A stretch of DNA of 64,000 nucleotides, taken from assembly GCA_965219515.1 (NCBI GenBank), contig OZ244776.1, positions 2,542,001 to 2,606,000 on the forward strand. The letters are read 5' to 3'. Positions 50,925-61,005 of this stretch are shown here, one piece after another; position 1 is the stretch's first letter, and each line of letters starts with the position of its first letter. This DNA comes from Ilyomonas sp965219515 (GTDB lineage Bacteria; Bacteroidota; Bacteroidia; Chitinophagales; Chitinophagaceae). The notes under the pieces are model-generated. The model made no database searches. It was not told the DNA's origin and worked only from the letters and a program-made list of their open reading frames with translations. Position numbers and translations under genes: made by a program.

Positions 50925-53099
50925 TTACAAATTCCACCAATAATTCAACTTTATTACCAAAGCTCTTGTTTTAGCATTAAAAGGTGAAGGATAATAATTA
51001 TCGGTATAAACGATAAACAAATCGGAAGCAGGCTTATACCGCCACTGAAAACGCGAATTGATATTAATATTATTCTGCTGCTGATTGTACTGGATATAAG
51101 TAGTAAAAAACAAGGTATTGGTAAATGTAACGTCTATACGCGGACCAATGAGCCAGAAATGCGTATTGCCCCAGGGCTGAGACAAAATCAAATTGTTATA
51201 AGCTACATTCAGATTCAGATTTACATACGGTTGAAACCGATAGCCGATATTGCCACCTGCGGTAAATAAATGTCCGTTTTCGTAGTACGTTCCATAACGT
51301 AACGAAGCTGAATAAGTAAGCGTATGCTGAGGCTGCGATATAAAATCGAAACCCGTTATATTGTATTTATGAACGCTTCCCGCAGCCAGTGAATCCTTGC
51401 CCGTATTGGTAGGATCGAATGGTCTCAGCAAACGCACATAATTGTTTTGATAAGAAAGAGACAAAGTGCTTCTGTTCCGAAAAGTAAACAGGTAAGCAAA
51501 CACGTTTTCATAGTCTGTCCGGTGAAACTTTGTATCAAAAAAATAATTCATCGTTACCTGCGGACCATGCGTAAGGATGCTGCCTTTTTTCGGGAAAAAA
51601 TATCTTGTAATCTGTGGAATGAGCCTGATAAAATCGGTGCGCGGCACATAACCTACTTCAGCAATATAATTTCTGCCTACGTATTCGTATTGCCCGTTTA
51701 TGAGCCATCTGCGGCTGCTGTATTGCAAATTGGCTGCACTGGTAAAATCATTGCCCTTTCTGCCGGGCGTAAACGATTTTAAAAAAACCGCCTTGCCGGT
51801 TATTACATTGTTTGCCGATGCCAGGTTGTATTCAAAACCCAGATTGCGGTTGTATTTTGAAGATGTGTTTTTGATGCTGTCGTTATAAAAGGCATGGTAA
51901 TCAACCGATGTTTTATCAATATAAATAAAGCCGATGTTGGAGCGCCTGAACACTTTTTGCTGCAGCGAAATCACGGCGTAATTCCGGGCAGGCAAACCCG
52001 CATCCGTATTGCCAGCCGTTTCCATATCCATGGCACCGATGCGCAAAGTTTTGTTTAGCTTGCCGCTTAGCCGTGCGCCGGCATTAATCGGCACGTTCAA
52101 ACCAATTCTTCTCGAAAAAAATGGTCGTATATCGGCATAACCGAAATTGCCAAACAAGTCGCCGTTCTCTAAAAAAAACTGCCGCTTTTCGGGAAAAAAT
52201 AATTCATACCGGCTCAGGTTGGTTACCTGCTGATCTACTTCTACCTGAGAAAAATCGGGATGCACCGTAAGATCAAGATTGAGCGCGGTAGAAAAGCCAA
52301 GCTTGGCATCTACGCCTTCTCTTCCTAAAATGCCTGTTTTAGACTGCCGCATAAAATCTTTACCTGTGCTGGCAAGAAAATAGGGGATGATAGAAATATT
52401 GCTGTGCGGGTCGGGCGGCGGCGCATCCCAGACAAGCGTTCCCGTATAAGCCAGCGAAGCGGTAGGAAACTGCCGCGGAACCGGCGCCCAGCTACTTTTT
52501 TCGGTTGTTTTCAAATCGTTGCGGCTGAAGTTAATACCCCAATGCAGGAGATCTTTTTTATACCGCAATGTTTTAAACGGAATGGCGGCTTCAAATATCC
52601 ATTTATCATCATCATTTGTAACGGCAGATGTCCATTTATTATCCCAGTTTAAATCTACGCTGCCTCCGTTAAACATCGTTCCGTCCCACTGCGCGCCGGC
52701 AGCATTTGCGCCAAACGAAAAACCGGTTGTCTGATCTTCAAACGGATCTATAAAAACGAGAAAATTATCATTTTTTCCAAAGTTGAAATCGCGGTGTAAC
52801 GATTCAACCATATTGGCACCGGAGAGTTCTTTATAGCAAATTGCCAGCAGGTAAAAATATTTGTCATCATACGTTACTTTTACTTCTGTTTTTACCTGCG
52901 CCAGACTCGTATCCATAGGCAATACCATAAAAAAATTATTTGCCACCGTAGCCTGCTGCCAGGCAGATTCATTTACAACACCATCAATCAATACCGGCGC
53001 TGAAGTTTTATGTACCGGAAGTTGAAATGATGCGTTTTTCTTTTGGGCAATGGAGCAAAATGTAAGGAGAAAGCAGATTGCAGTAAGAAGCAGTTTCAT
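50925..53099 (-). CDS. DUF5916 outer-membrane protein with CBM9-like N-terminal domain
   Basis: A 724-residue exported protein: signal peptide (LLLTAICFLLTFCSIAQ), then a CBM9-like beta-sandwich (about 25-220, APVLIDGVVNESAWQQATVA, VKVTYDDKYFYLLAICYKEL). The rest is a large DUF5916 region with the signature FPEKRQFFLENGDLFGNFGY and many barrel-like strands, ending VIKLNYWWNL. The family is abundant in Bacteroidota; function is unknown, and outer-membrane location is inferred from the strands and aromatic C-terminus. Confidence 0.88.
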   Translation of the reverse strand: MKLLLTAICFLLTFCSIAQKKNASFQLPVHKTSAPVLIDGVVNESAWQQATVANNFFMVLPMDTSLAQVKTEVKVTYDDKYFYLLAICYKELSGANMVESLHRDFNFGKNDNFLVFIDPFEDQTTGFSFGANAAGAQWDGTMFNGGSVDLNWDNKWTSAVTNDDDKWIFEAAIPFKTLRYKKDLLHWGINFSRNDLKTTEKSSWAPVPRQFPTASLAYTGTLVWDAPPPDPHSNISIIPYFLASTGKDFMRQSKTGILGREGVDAKLGFSTALNLDLTVHPDFSQVEVDQQVTNLSRYELFFPEKRQFFLENGDLFGNFGYADIRPFFSRRIGLNVPINAGARLSGKLNKTLRIGAMDMETAGNTDAGLPARNYAVISLQQKVFRRSNIGFIYIDKTSVDYHAFYNDSIKNTSSKYNRNLGFEYNLASANNVITGKAVFLKSFTPGRKGNDFTSAANLQYSSRRWLINGQYEYVGRNYIAEVGYVPRTDFIRLIPQITRYFFPKKGSILTHGPQVTMNYFFDTKFHRTDYENVFAYLFTFRNRSTLSLSYQNNYVRLLRPFDPTNTGKDSLAAGSVHKYNITGFDFISQPQHTLTYSASLRYGTYYENGHLFTAGGNIGYRFQPYVNLNLNVAYNNLILSQPWGNTHFWLIGPRIDVTFTNTLFFTTYIQYNQQQNNININSRFQWRYKPASDLFIVYTDNYYPSPFNAKTRALVIKLNYWWNL

Positions 53100-53373
53100 T
53101 GGCAGGTATGATTACAAGAGGAAAGATAGACAATGATGGCAAACGCGTTACTGTTTATAAACGTTTTCTTTAAAAATATGGCTGAAATATAGTAAGAAAA
53201 ATTTCTCATTCGTTTTTCAATACATTTCTATAAAACCGCTGCCTGTTGCGTGCTTTTTAATTCTGACTTTGGCCTGCATTTCATATTCTTTTTTTTAAAC
53301 CATAAAAAAACATATTTTTAATCCTGTAAACCACAACCGCCAAAACTACATTACCCATTTAAGACCAACTGCT

Positions 53374-56300
53374 ATGTTACGTAAACATTTGTGCTTTCTG
53401 TCGGCATTTTTGTTTTTAGCCCTAAATTATGTCTGTGCACAGCAGCCAGACTTTACTTATGAAAGAACCGACCCTGGCTGCCCTGCTACTTTGCGAATCA
53501 ACTTTACCAATGCTTCTACCGGCTTTTCTTCAGCAGCCAGCTATCAATGGAATTTCGGTAACAACAAACAGTCAGACAAAGAAAATCCGTTTACCACTTA
53601 TACCGACGGAGGCATCTATACGGTTGCGCTTGCGGTAACAGAAAACGGCAAAAGCTATGTAACGACAAAAGAAATTATCAAATATAAAAATCCGGTTGTT
53701 GATTTTACGACCGGCACAGCAACCGTTTGCCCAAACTCGGCTGTTGTATTTACCAGCAATGCAACGCCGGGCGATGGCGTTATATCAGAATACATCTGGG
53801 AATTTGACGATGGCAATACAACAAATACAATTTTAGGTACCGTAACGCATCAATATCAAAAATCAAAAACTTTTTCACCAGGTTTAAGTGTTACCAACAA
53901 TTATGGCTGCATCACTTCAGTAACCAAACCAAATCTGGTTACCGTATTAAAACCACCGGTAGTTAGTTTTACTACCAGTGCCGTTTCAGTTTGCAAAGAA
54001 GCAGACCCGGTGATATTTACAAACACAAGTTCAAATGCAACGTCATTTGTTTGGCGTTTTGGCGATGGCAGCGAAAGTGCGGAAGAAAACGCAACGCATG
54101 TATACGGACAAAAAGGACAATTTTCGGTACAATTACAAGCTACATCCGGCGAAGGCTGCACCGATACTTCCAAACGCACACTGATAACGGTTGCCAGCTC
54201 GCACAGCGATATAAAACTGCCTACCCTGCTTTGTCTTAACAGCAATCTGTTGTTTAAAGATAACAGCAACCCCGTTACAGCCAATCCCGTTTGGCTGATG
54301 GATAATGATGTCGCCGCTACCAGTGTTCATCAATTCAATACAAAGCTCACCGATCTCAACAGCCACAAGCTGCAGCTAATAAATGTTTACGGCACCTGCA
54401 GCGATACTGCCACTGCACTGATAACCGCGCAAACCGCACCAGTGCCATCACCTTTTAAAACAGAAATTCTGGGTTTGTGCGGCTTGCCTGCCACCGTGAA
54501 AGTATCTGATCAGGGAACAGGTTCCGACAAATGGGAATGGGATTTTATAAATACCAATGAAGAAAATTTTCAGCCTACCGATTTTACAAAAACCGCAACG
54601 CACACCTATACCGCCGAAAATACATATTACATTAAGCTGCGCGTTACCGACCCGTCGGGCTGCTCGGGCGAAATAAGACAACCGGTAAAAATTATAAAGA
54701 ATAAAACCACCATTGTAAGCGCGGCCGGCATTTACGGATGCAAAACCCTGACTACCGATTTTTCTGCCACTTCCCCGAACCCGCTGGCAACTTATAAATG
54801 GACATTCAGCGATGATGGCAGTACATCTTCAGAAGCCGCGCCTCATCATACATTCACGCAGAAAGGAGTTTACACCGCATCACTCCGCACCGAAACCGAA
54901 ACGGGCTGCACCGATACGGCGTTACTAAAATTATTTATCGGCGATGTGCCAAGTTTCAATTTTGAAGTAACACCGAACAATAGTACCGTCGTGTGCGGTA
55001 ACAATAAAGTTACTTTCACCGTAACCGGAACTGACGCGCAAGGGCAGTTTTACTGGAACTTCGGCGACACAAAAGATTTTACGCTTATCAATGGCGGCGG
55101 ACCAAATTTTACGCATAAATACAAACAAGATTCAGTTTATACTGTTTCTCTGGCCATCAACAATAACGGCTGCACCGATACGGTTGTAAGGGAGAAATAT
55201 ATTACCGTTTTGCCGCCGTTTCCCAACATCACCACCTTAACATACGACTGCAACGACAGAACCAAAGTGATTATAAAAGAAGCTTCTTCTAAAACAGAAA
55301 GCTATGTATGGAACTTTGGTGACGGAACCGATACTGCATATACAACGGCTTTGCCACAGCTTGTTCATCGTTATCCGGGAACAGGTAAATATAAAATCTT
55401 GCTAACCACTTCTAATGGCGGCTGCGTGGTAAAAGATTCGCTGAACGCTTATGTTGTAAACAATCAAAAGCCTGTGTTAACTTCGGTACAGTCAGCACTT
55501 TGCATCAACGATTCGTTACTTACCACCGTTTCTAATATGGAAGCCAGCCCTTACGGTTATAGCGCCAACACAAAAGAATATACGGTTAAAAGCATCGAGT
55601 ACCAAAATAAATCTCCTTTTACCGGCTCGTATTCATATCCTGATGCAACCTGGCAAAACCCGTTTCATGTTAACATTAAAAAGCTGAATCCCGGCGAACA
55701 AAATATCCGTATCATTACTACATCACGAGGGCGAAACTGCAACGATACAACCAACTACATTGCCGTTCGCATCAATGGACCGAAAGCAGGTTTCGCCATT
55801 GCAAATCAAACAATCTGTTTATCAGAGAAAATGATATTTACCGATACTTCAAAAAGCGATGTAATTAATCCGATCATCAGCCGCGAATGGGACTTTGGAG
55901 ACGGCGCTTCGCAAACGCTAACCGATAGCGGCGACGTATTTCATAAATTCAGCAATCCGGGTTCATACAATATAAAACTGGTGGTAGGAGATGCGGAGAA
56001 CTGCAGCGATACGGCTTTTTTTACCGGCAATAAAATAGTAATAAAAGGCCCGAAGGCACAATTTTCCATTGCCGGTAATCCGATTTTACCAAATGTGCCC
56101 GAAACCTTTACGAACCTCACTAATTTCGGAATGGCAGGCGTTACAAACAACAGCTATCAATGGTTTTTTGGCGACGGAGAAAGCGGCGCAGGCGATGAGG
56201 AACAGGTAATTCATACATACAGGCAATATGGAGATGATACCGTGAAACTAATAGCCGCCAGCAGCGAAACAACGTGCAGTGATACGGCAACCGATGTTGT

Positions 56301-58809
56301 TCATGTTAAAAACACAAATCTTTCCTTTACATATACGCAAACGAACCTTGTGCCGAACAGCAATTGCCCGCCGGTACGCGTAAATTTTACCAGCACCGCT
56401 GTCAATTTTAACGCAATCGGCTGGGATTTTGGCGATGGCGCAACCGCAGACAATATCAATACGCCAAGCCACACCTATTACAAACCCGGTATTTATAAAG
56501 TAACCATATTCGGCTACTACGACGCGGTTACATTCGATTCATCCTGGGAATACATTACGATTATCGGTCCTACTGCTATTGTGCATAAAGACATTTCGGC
56601 AAGTTGCGGCGCGGCGCGGGTAACTTTTAGTGCAGAAACCAAAGATGCCACTTCGTTATCCTGGGATTTTGGCGATGGCATTCTCTCATCAGATTCTGTT
56701 GTTATACATCAATACACGCAGCCATATATTTATACTCCTTCGCTTACGGTATTGAAAGGAGACAAATGCACTAACACATACTATTTTGATACGCCGGTTG
56801 TTATAGACAGCCTTCATATTGCTGTTGATTACGATTCTGTTGTGCAATGCCATCAATTGCTTGTCAACTTTACAACAACCATTTTCAGCATCGCAAAAAA
56901 CAACGATCAGAAGATTAGCTATTTATGGCAATCCGGTAGCGGCAACGCTTCTTCTGAAAATGAAACCGCCTCATTTACATATTCTCAACCCGGCACTTAT
57001 ACGGCGTCTCTGGTTGCCGCTTCGCCTTATGGCTGTACCGACACGGCCACAGCAGAAATTATTTTTACCGAAAAACCTTTCGCGGTTATAAAAGGTCCAT
57101 TAGAAATTTGCGAAAATACGCCTGCTGTTTTTACGGCAGTAAAGACAAATAATGCTGATATATTGCTCTACGACTGGCAGTTTCAGAATGGAGTTTCAGA
57201 TTTGCAGAATCCGCCGCCGCAATTGTTTACCGCTTCGGGCAGCGATACGGTAAGACTGATTACAGATAATAAAGGCTGCAGAGATACGCTTTATCAGGAG
57301 CTAATCATACATGCGCAGCCGGATATAAAGATGCTGCTTTCAGATTCGATTGTGTGCCTCGGCGATGCCATCGTATTCGATGCAGCACCTGCCGATGGTG
57401 TGTTACAGGAACCTGTTGAATATGTATGGAATCTGGGAAACGGCATTTCGGCGGCGCAAAAATCGGCTTCGTATGTTTACAGCGACTACGGTACATATCT
57501 GGTAACACTTACTGCTACATCGCAGTTTGGCTGTATGGAAAAAGTAAGCAACAGCGTTACTATTTCGCAATCGCCAAAGGCATCCATCAAAGCGCCGGAT
57601 GATATATGCGTAAATGGAACGGCTACATTTAGTGGGTCTTCTGCCATTGCAACAGCACAGTACTTCTGGCATTTTTCCGATAATACCACATCTGTACTTC
57701 AAAATGCGCCACCAAAAACCTATACAACATCAGGAATTGACAGTTGTTATTTAGTGGCTGGCATCGGCGGCTGCCGCGATACGGCGTATCACAGTTTGCA
57801 CGTGCACAATCTGCCATCGGCTAATATATTGCCACAAAACCCGAGAATTTGCTTAGGCGATTCAATACAGCTTACGGCGCACAGCGGTCAGACTTATCAG
57901 TGGCAAAATGCTACTTTTATTACAAATAATACGGTTGCCGATCCGCATGTATTTCCAACTGCCAATACAAAATATACAGTGCAGGTAACGGATGGATACG
58001 GATGTAAAAATCTCGATTCTATAACTGTTCTGGTAACGCAGCCGCAAAGGGTTAGCGTTATATCGCCGGTGAATGCGTGCGCCGGAAGCCGCGTGAGCCT
58101 GGCAGCATCCGGGACAGATAATTACCATTGGATAAACGGAGACGATTTAAACAATCCAAACATTGCCAAACCATTTACCAAAGATTCTGCGCAAAATAAA
58201 ACATACATCGTAGTCGGCTCTGATGAGTACGGATGCTTTACAGATACGTCCGGCACAGAAGTGATTGTGCGAAGCAGACCCGAAGTGGAAGCCGGCAGCA
58301 ATATTACCGTACCGGCAGGTATTACAGCACAGCTATCTGCCATGGCAGACGGCAACATTGTAAAATGGAGCTGGCAACCACCGTTGTATTTAAGCTGTAC
58401 AGATTGCCCGGCGCCGGTTAGCCAGATCAGGCAAAGCACCCGATACACCGCAGAAGCAACCGATATATATGGTTGCAAAGGTACTGATACGGTTTTGGTA
58501 ACGGTGGTGTGTAAAGAAAGCCTGATAAATATTCCGCAGGTGTTCAGCCCGAACGGAGATGGTAAAAATGACCGTTTTGGCATTGCGGCGCCAGGCGTAA
58601 AAACCATTACCCATTTTATTATTTTCGGACGAAACGGCAATAAGGTTTGGGAAAAAAACAATGTAAACTGGTTTGATAAAGAAGCGTCGTGGGATGGAAT
58701 GAGCAACAATTTTTACATGCCGGCAGACACATATGTTTATATTATTCAGGCGGTATGCGACGCCGGTGAAGTATATAATCTTCGCGGTACGGTAACGCTG
58801 ATCAGATAA
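53374..58809 (+). CDS. Giant PKD-repeat surface protein with T9SS type B sorting domain (paralogue)
   Basis: An 1811-residue secreted protein with signal peptide (KHLCFLSAFLFLALNYVCAQ) and about 15 PKD-like repeats (FVWRFGDGSES, FYWNFGDTKDF, IGWDFGDGATA, LSWDFGDGILS and others). The C-terminal T9SS domain is IPQVFSPNGDGKNDRFGIAA ... PADTYVYIIQA ... RGTVTLIR. It aligns end to end with the 1644-residue protein at 35455: the same openings (for example STPGDG-IS-Y-W), the shared ITVLPPFP segment, and the same order of regions. It is longer by about two repeats. It is probably an adhesin or matrix component. It is preceded by a divergent promoter region shared with the DUF5916 gene. Confidence 0.93.
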   Translation: MLRKHLCFLSAFLFLALNYVCAQQPDFTYERTDPGCPATLRINFTNASTGFSSAASYQWNFGNNKQSDKENPFTTYTDGGIYTVALAVTENGKSYVTTKEIIKYKNPVVDFTTGTATVCPNSAVVFTSNATPGDGVISEYIWEFDDGNTTNTILGTVTHQYQKSKTFSPGLSVTNNYGCITSVTKPNLVTVLKPPVVSFTTSAVSVCKEADPVIFTNTSSNATSFVWRFGDGSESAEENATHVYGQKGQFSVQLQATSGEGCTDTSKRTLITVASSHSDIKLPTLLCLNSNLLFKDNSNPVTANPVWLMDNDVAATSVHQFNTKLTDLNSHKLQLINVYGTCSDTATALITAQTAPVPSPFKTEILGLCGLPATVKVSDQGTGSDKWEWDFINTNEENFQPTDFTKTATHTYTAENTYYIKLRVTDPSGCSGEIRQPVKIIKNKTTIVSAAGIYGCKTLTTDFSATSPNPLATYKWTFSDDGSTSSEAAPHHTFTQKGVYTASLRTETETGCTDTALLKLFIGDVPSFNFEVTPNNSTVVCGNNKVTFTVTGTDAQGQFYWNFGDTKDFTLINGGGPNFTHKYKQDSVYTVSLAINNNGCTDTVVREKYITVLPPFPNITTLTYDCNDRTKVIIKEASSKTESYVWNFGDGTDTAYTTALPQLVHRYPGTGKYKILLTTSNGGCVVKDSLNAYVVNNQKPVLTSVQSALCINDSLLTTVSNMEASPYGYSANTKEYTVKSIEYQNKSPFTGSYSYPDATWQNPFHVNIKKLNPGEQNIRIITTSRGRNCNDTTNYIAVRINGPKAGFAIANQTICLSEKMIFTDTSKSDVINPIISREWDFGDGASQTLTDSGDVFHKFSNPGSYNIKLVVGDAENCSDTAFFTGNKIVIKGPKAQFSIAGNPILPNVPETFTNLTNFGMAGVTNNSYQWFFGDGESGAGDEEQVIHTYRQYGDDTVKLIAASSETTCSDTATDVVHVKNTNLSFTYTQTNLVPNSNCPPVRVNFTSTAVNFNAIGWDFGDGATADNINTPSHTYYKPGIYKVTIFGYYDAVTFDSSWEYITIIGPTAIVHKDISASCGAARVTFSAETKDATSLSWDFGDGILSSDSVVIHQYTQPYIYTPSLTVLKGDKCTNTYYFDTPVVIDSLHIAVDYDSVVQCHQLLVNFTTTIFSIAKNNDQKISYLWQSGSGNASSENETASFTYSQPGTYTASLVAASPYGCTDTATAEIIFTEKPFAVIKGPLEICENTPAVFTAVKTNNADILLYDWQFQNGVSDLQNPPPQLFTASGSDTVRLITDNKGCRDTLYQELIIHAQPDIKMLLSDSIVCLGDAIVFDAAPADGVLQEPVEYVWNLGNGISAAQKSASYVYSDYGTYLVTLTATSQFGCMEKVSNSVTISQSPKASIKAPDDICVNGTATFSGSSAIATAQYFWHFSDNTTSVLQNAPPKTYTTSGIDSCYLVAGIGGCRDTAYHSLHVHNLPSANILPQNPRICLGDSIQLTAHSGQTYQWQNATFITNNTVADPHVFPTANTKYTVQVTDGYGCKNLDSITVLVTQPQRVSVISPVNACAGSRVSLAASGTDNYHWINGDDLNNPNIAKPFTKDSAQNKTYIVVGSDEYGCFTDTSGTEVIVRSRPEVEAGSNITVPAGITAQLSAMADGNIVKWSWQPPLYLSCTDCPAPVSQIRQSTRYTAEATDIYGCKGTDTVLVTVVCKESLINIPQVFSPNGDGKNDRFGIAAPGVKTITHFIIFGRNGNKVWEKNNVNWFDKEASWDGMSNNFYMPADTYVYIIQAVCDAGEVYNLRGTVTLIR

Positions 58810-58961
58810 CAAAAGATGAGGTGTAAGAAGAGAAGAGAGAATATTTTGAATCTTCTTTTTATCGTTTCAAACCCATATTAACTTTGAATGAGACGGGAAT
58901 GAATGTTCTGCTGCAAAAGTCATCAGTTTTACAATTGACTTTTTCACGTTTTTTCCAAAAA

Positions 58962-58988
58962 AAATCCCGGCAAATTGTGCCGGGATTT
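58962..58988. terminator. Bidirectional intrinsic terminator
   Basis: An 11-bp perfect stem AAATCCCGGCA / TGCCGGGATTT with loop AATTG, between the PKD gene (+) and the Erf gene (-). Confidence 0.88.
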
Positions 58989-59015
58989 ATCATTTCCTAT
59001 TTCTAACGCTCATAA

Positions 59016-59627
59016 CTAATTATCTGAATATGCCACGCTGTTGATGATCGTTTGCAGCGAAGCTCTTACCTGTTTGCTCAGTTTAAAATGCTGCACAATC
59101 TGATCAAGCGTAGTTGTTTTGCTTTTCAGACGCGCTACAATTTTTTCATACACTTTAGAATCCTCATTCAGCCAGGGTTTTTCTGCAACGGCAGTTTTTT
59201 CTTTGCCACCATCATACTTTACATGCTGCGGCGCAGAAGCGCCATGCGTAGCCGTGTTGGCATCGTCGTCATCATCTATATTCAATCCCAGCACGGCAGC
59301 CAAAGCATAACGACGCATATAACTAATGGCGCTGCCCTGTGCCTGCGGATCGCTTTTCAGCGGATTCATAAAATAATCAGTCTGCATATATTCCCCGCTT
59401 TCGGCGTGCATCAATACGGTTGTTAGTCCGTTTTGCCCGGTGGGAAACTGCGTAAACGATAAACCGCTCTCGAATAAAGGCGTTTTTATCGTTTCAAGAA
59501 TGTTAGACAAAGTTGCGTACTTACTGTTAAAGAATGGGTTGGTAGCATCTTTATTTACCTTACCCATTTTTGCCTGAAACTGGCTTAGTGCCCTGGCAAT
59601 GTTGACGATTGATTGTGATTTTTCCAT
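59016..59627 (-). CDS. Erf-family single-strand annealing protein
   Basis: A 203-residue protein of the ERF superfamily of phage-type recombinases, which anneal complementary single strands. Conserved features are IARALSQFQAKMGKVNKDAT, NPFFNSKYATLSNILETIK, the hydrophobic core around GLSFTQFPTG, and QAQGSAISYMRRYALAAVLG followed by an acidic NIDDDDDANT. The C-terminal ~70 residues (KIVARLKSKTTTLDQIVQHF) form a separate helical module. No SSB, exonuclease or other phage gene is nearby, so it is either a domesticated gene or a last remnant of a prophage. Confidence 0.85.
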   Translation of the reverse strand: MEKSQSIVNIARALSQFQAKMGKVNKDATNPFFNSKYATLSNILETIKTPLFESGLSFTQFPTGQNGLTTVLMHAESGEYMQTDYFMNPLKSDPQAQGSAISYMRRYALAAVLGLNIDDDDDANTATHGASAPQHVKYDGGKEKTAVAEKPWLNEDSKVYEKIVARLKSKTTTLDQIVQHFKLSKQVRASLQTIINSVAYSDN

Positions 59628-60167
59628 AGCATTGAATTATCATGCAATTTACCAATATTTTTAGCACGATAAAGAAGCCATAATGTGAAAGTTTTTTTGT
59701 CATTTTCAAAGTTGAAAAACAATACGGTTGAACCTAAAATATATAGTTATAACTAACTGATTTACATATATTTGCTTCAGGTTACAAAATTTGAAAAATT
59801 ATGTGTATAACTTTTATGATTCTTACAAAATATCAACTTAAAATATAATTTAAATTTATCTGACAAGATTATTTTCATGTTGGGCTTTCAGCAAATGAAA
59901 GACTGATATTTTTTTTACAATAATCGCTCACAGATTGCACAGAATTATACAGATTGTTATTTACGTTGATTCGTTAATTTGCTTAAAAACACATTAATAT
60001 CTGCCAATAATTATTGCGGCAAATGTGTAATTTTTTTAAATTCAAAACGAAATATATATTCGCCGGATTACGTTTTATAAAACAGTTTGCAAACAAAAAA
60101 GAACCGTTGTTAATTGTAAGCAAATCAAAACAACAAGCAAATTCTCTTTTACCTTAAGATTCATTAT
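59628..60167. other. Long AT-rich intergenic region, no gene seen
   Basis: 540 bp between the divergent Erf and lipoprotein genes, distinctly AT-richer than its surroundings. It holds a TATATTTG (plus strand, near 59767) without a matching -33 element. It also holds a CACAGATTGCACAGAATTAT stretch at ~59936 of a kind common in dispersed repeats. No RNA gene is recognisable. Confidence 0.4.
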
Positions 60168-60938
60168 ATGAAACCGATTTATTTTTCAATGGCAGTTATT
60201 GCTTTTGCAAGCTTTTTTTGCTCCTGTCAAAAAGAAATTACCAACGATATTACTGAACCCGGCAGTACCGGTAACAATTCTTTCCTGATAAAAACATATA
60301 CTGAAGACGTATATCTTACTTCCGCGCCTGAGGATCATGCAAAAGATTCGTTCTTGTTGACACACGATGATAAAGGCAGGTTGCTGCAACTGGTATCGGC
60401 TGATTCGGCAAACGGTTTGAAATTCATATACCAATATGACGGCGATAAATCGTTTACTATGGATCAATATGAGAATAATGCATTATCGCTGCACGAAGTA
60501 TTTTATCTCAACAGCTTTTCCTATGTTGACAGCACCCGTCAGGATGATACGGAAGGTGATACCACTACAGAAAAATATATTTACGATGTCGGTAAAAAAC
60601 TGACAAACCTTTACATATATGATTATACAACAGCAGGAGGCGCCGTGTTGAATGAAACAGATTCGTATGAGTACGATGCCGATGGAAACATAATAAAAGA
60701 ATCATTCCAAAATGCGGTTACAAATTATGCTTATACAAGCAATACGGTTAACAATTTAGATGTAGGACTTAATTATTTTCAGCAACCAAAGCGTCTGCCG
60801 GATAGCGTAACTACGGTTTCGGATGGCGATACGGAAACCGCTACGCACATTTATACTTTTGACAGCCTGAACCGGTTGATAAAAGATATGGCAACTTCGG
60901 ATAAAGGATATATAATTGTAAAAACGTATGGTTATTAA
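60168..60938 (+). CDS. Lipoprotein with YD/RHS-like motifs
   Basis: A 256-residue lipoprotein (lipobox SFFCSCQKE). The mature part has Y-D-rich stretches (HDDKGRLLQLVSADS, FIYQYDGDKSFTMDQY, DSYEYDADGNIIKESF, HIYTFDSLNRLIKDM), similar to the loops of YD-repeat proteins, but it is far too small to be an RHS toxin. Function unknown. It is followed by a strong terminator. Confidence 0.7.
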   Translation: MKPIYFSMAVIAFASFFCSCQKEITNDITEPGSTGNNSFLIKTYTEDVYLTSAPEDHAKDSFLLTHDDKGRLLQLVSADSANGLKFIYQYDGDKSFTMDQYENNALSLHEVFYLNSFSYVDSTRQDDTEGDTTTEKYIYDVGKKLTNLYIYDYTTAGGAVLNETDSYEYDADGNIIKESFQNAVTNYAYTSNTVNNLDVGLNYFQQPKRLPDSVTTVSDGDTETATHIYTFDSLNRLIKDMATSDKGYIIVKTYGY

Positions 60939-60957
60939 ACCCGTTGATTATAAAAAT

Positions 60958-60992
60958 AAAAAGCCCGCTGATTCAATGACAGCGGGCTTTTT
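60958..60992. terminator. Bidirectional intrinsic terminator
   Basis: A 13-bp perfect stem AAAAAGCCCGCTG / CAGCGGGCTTTTT with a 9-nt loop, between the convergent lipoprotein and aminotransferase genes. Confidence 0.92.
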
Positions 60993-61005
60993 ATTTAGTT
61001 GTATT

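Noticed and set aside
58122..58709. 195-codon minus-strand frame inside the second PKD gene
   Set aside because: Antisense shadow of the T9SS C-terminal domain, with no recognisable protein features.
59016..59627. Prophage region inferred from the Erf gene
   Set aside because: No integrase, terminase, structural, lysis or replication gene is visible on either side, so a prophage cannot be claimed.
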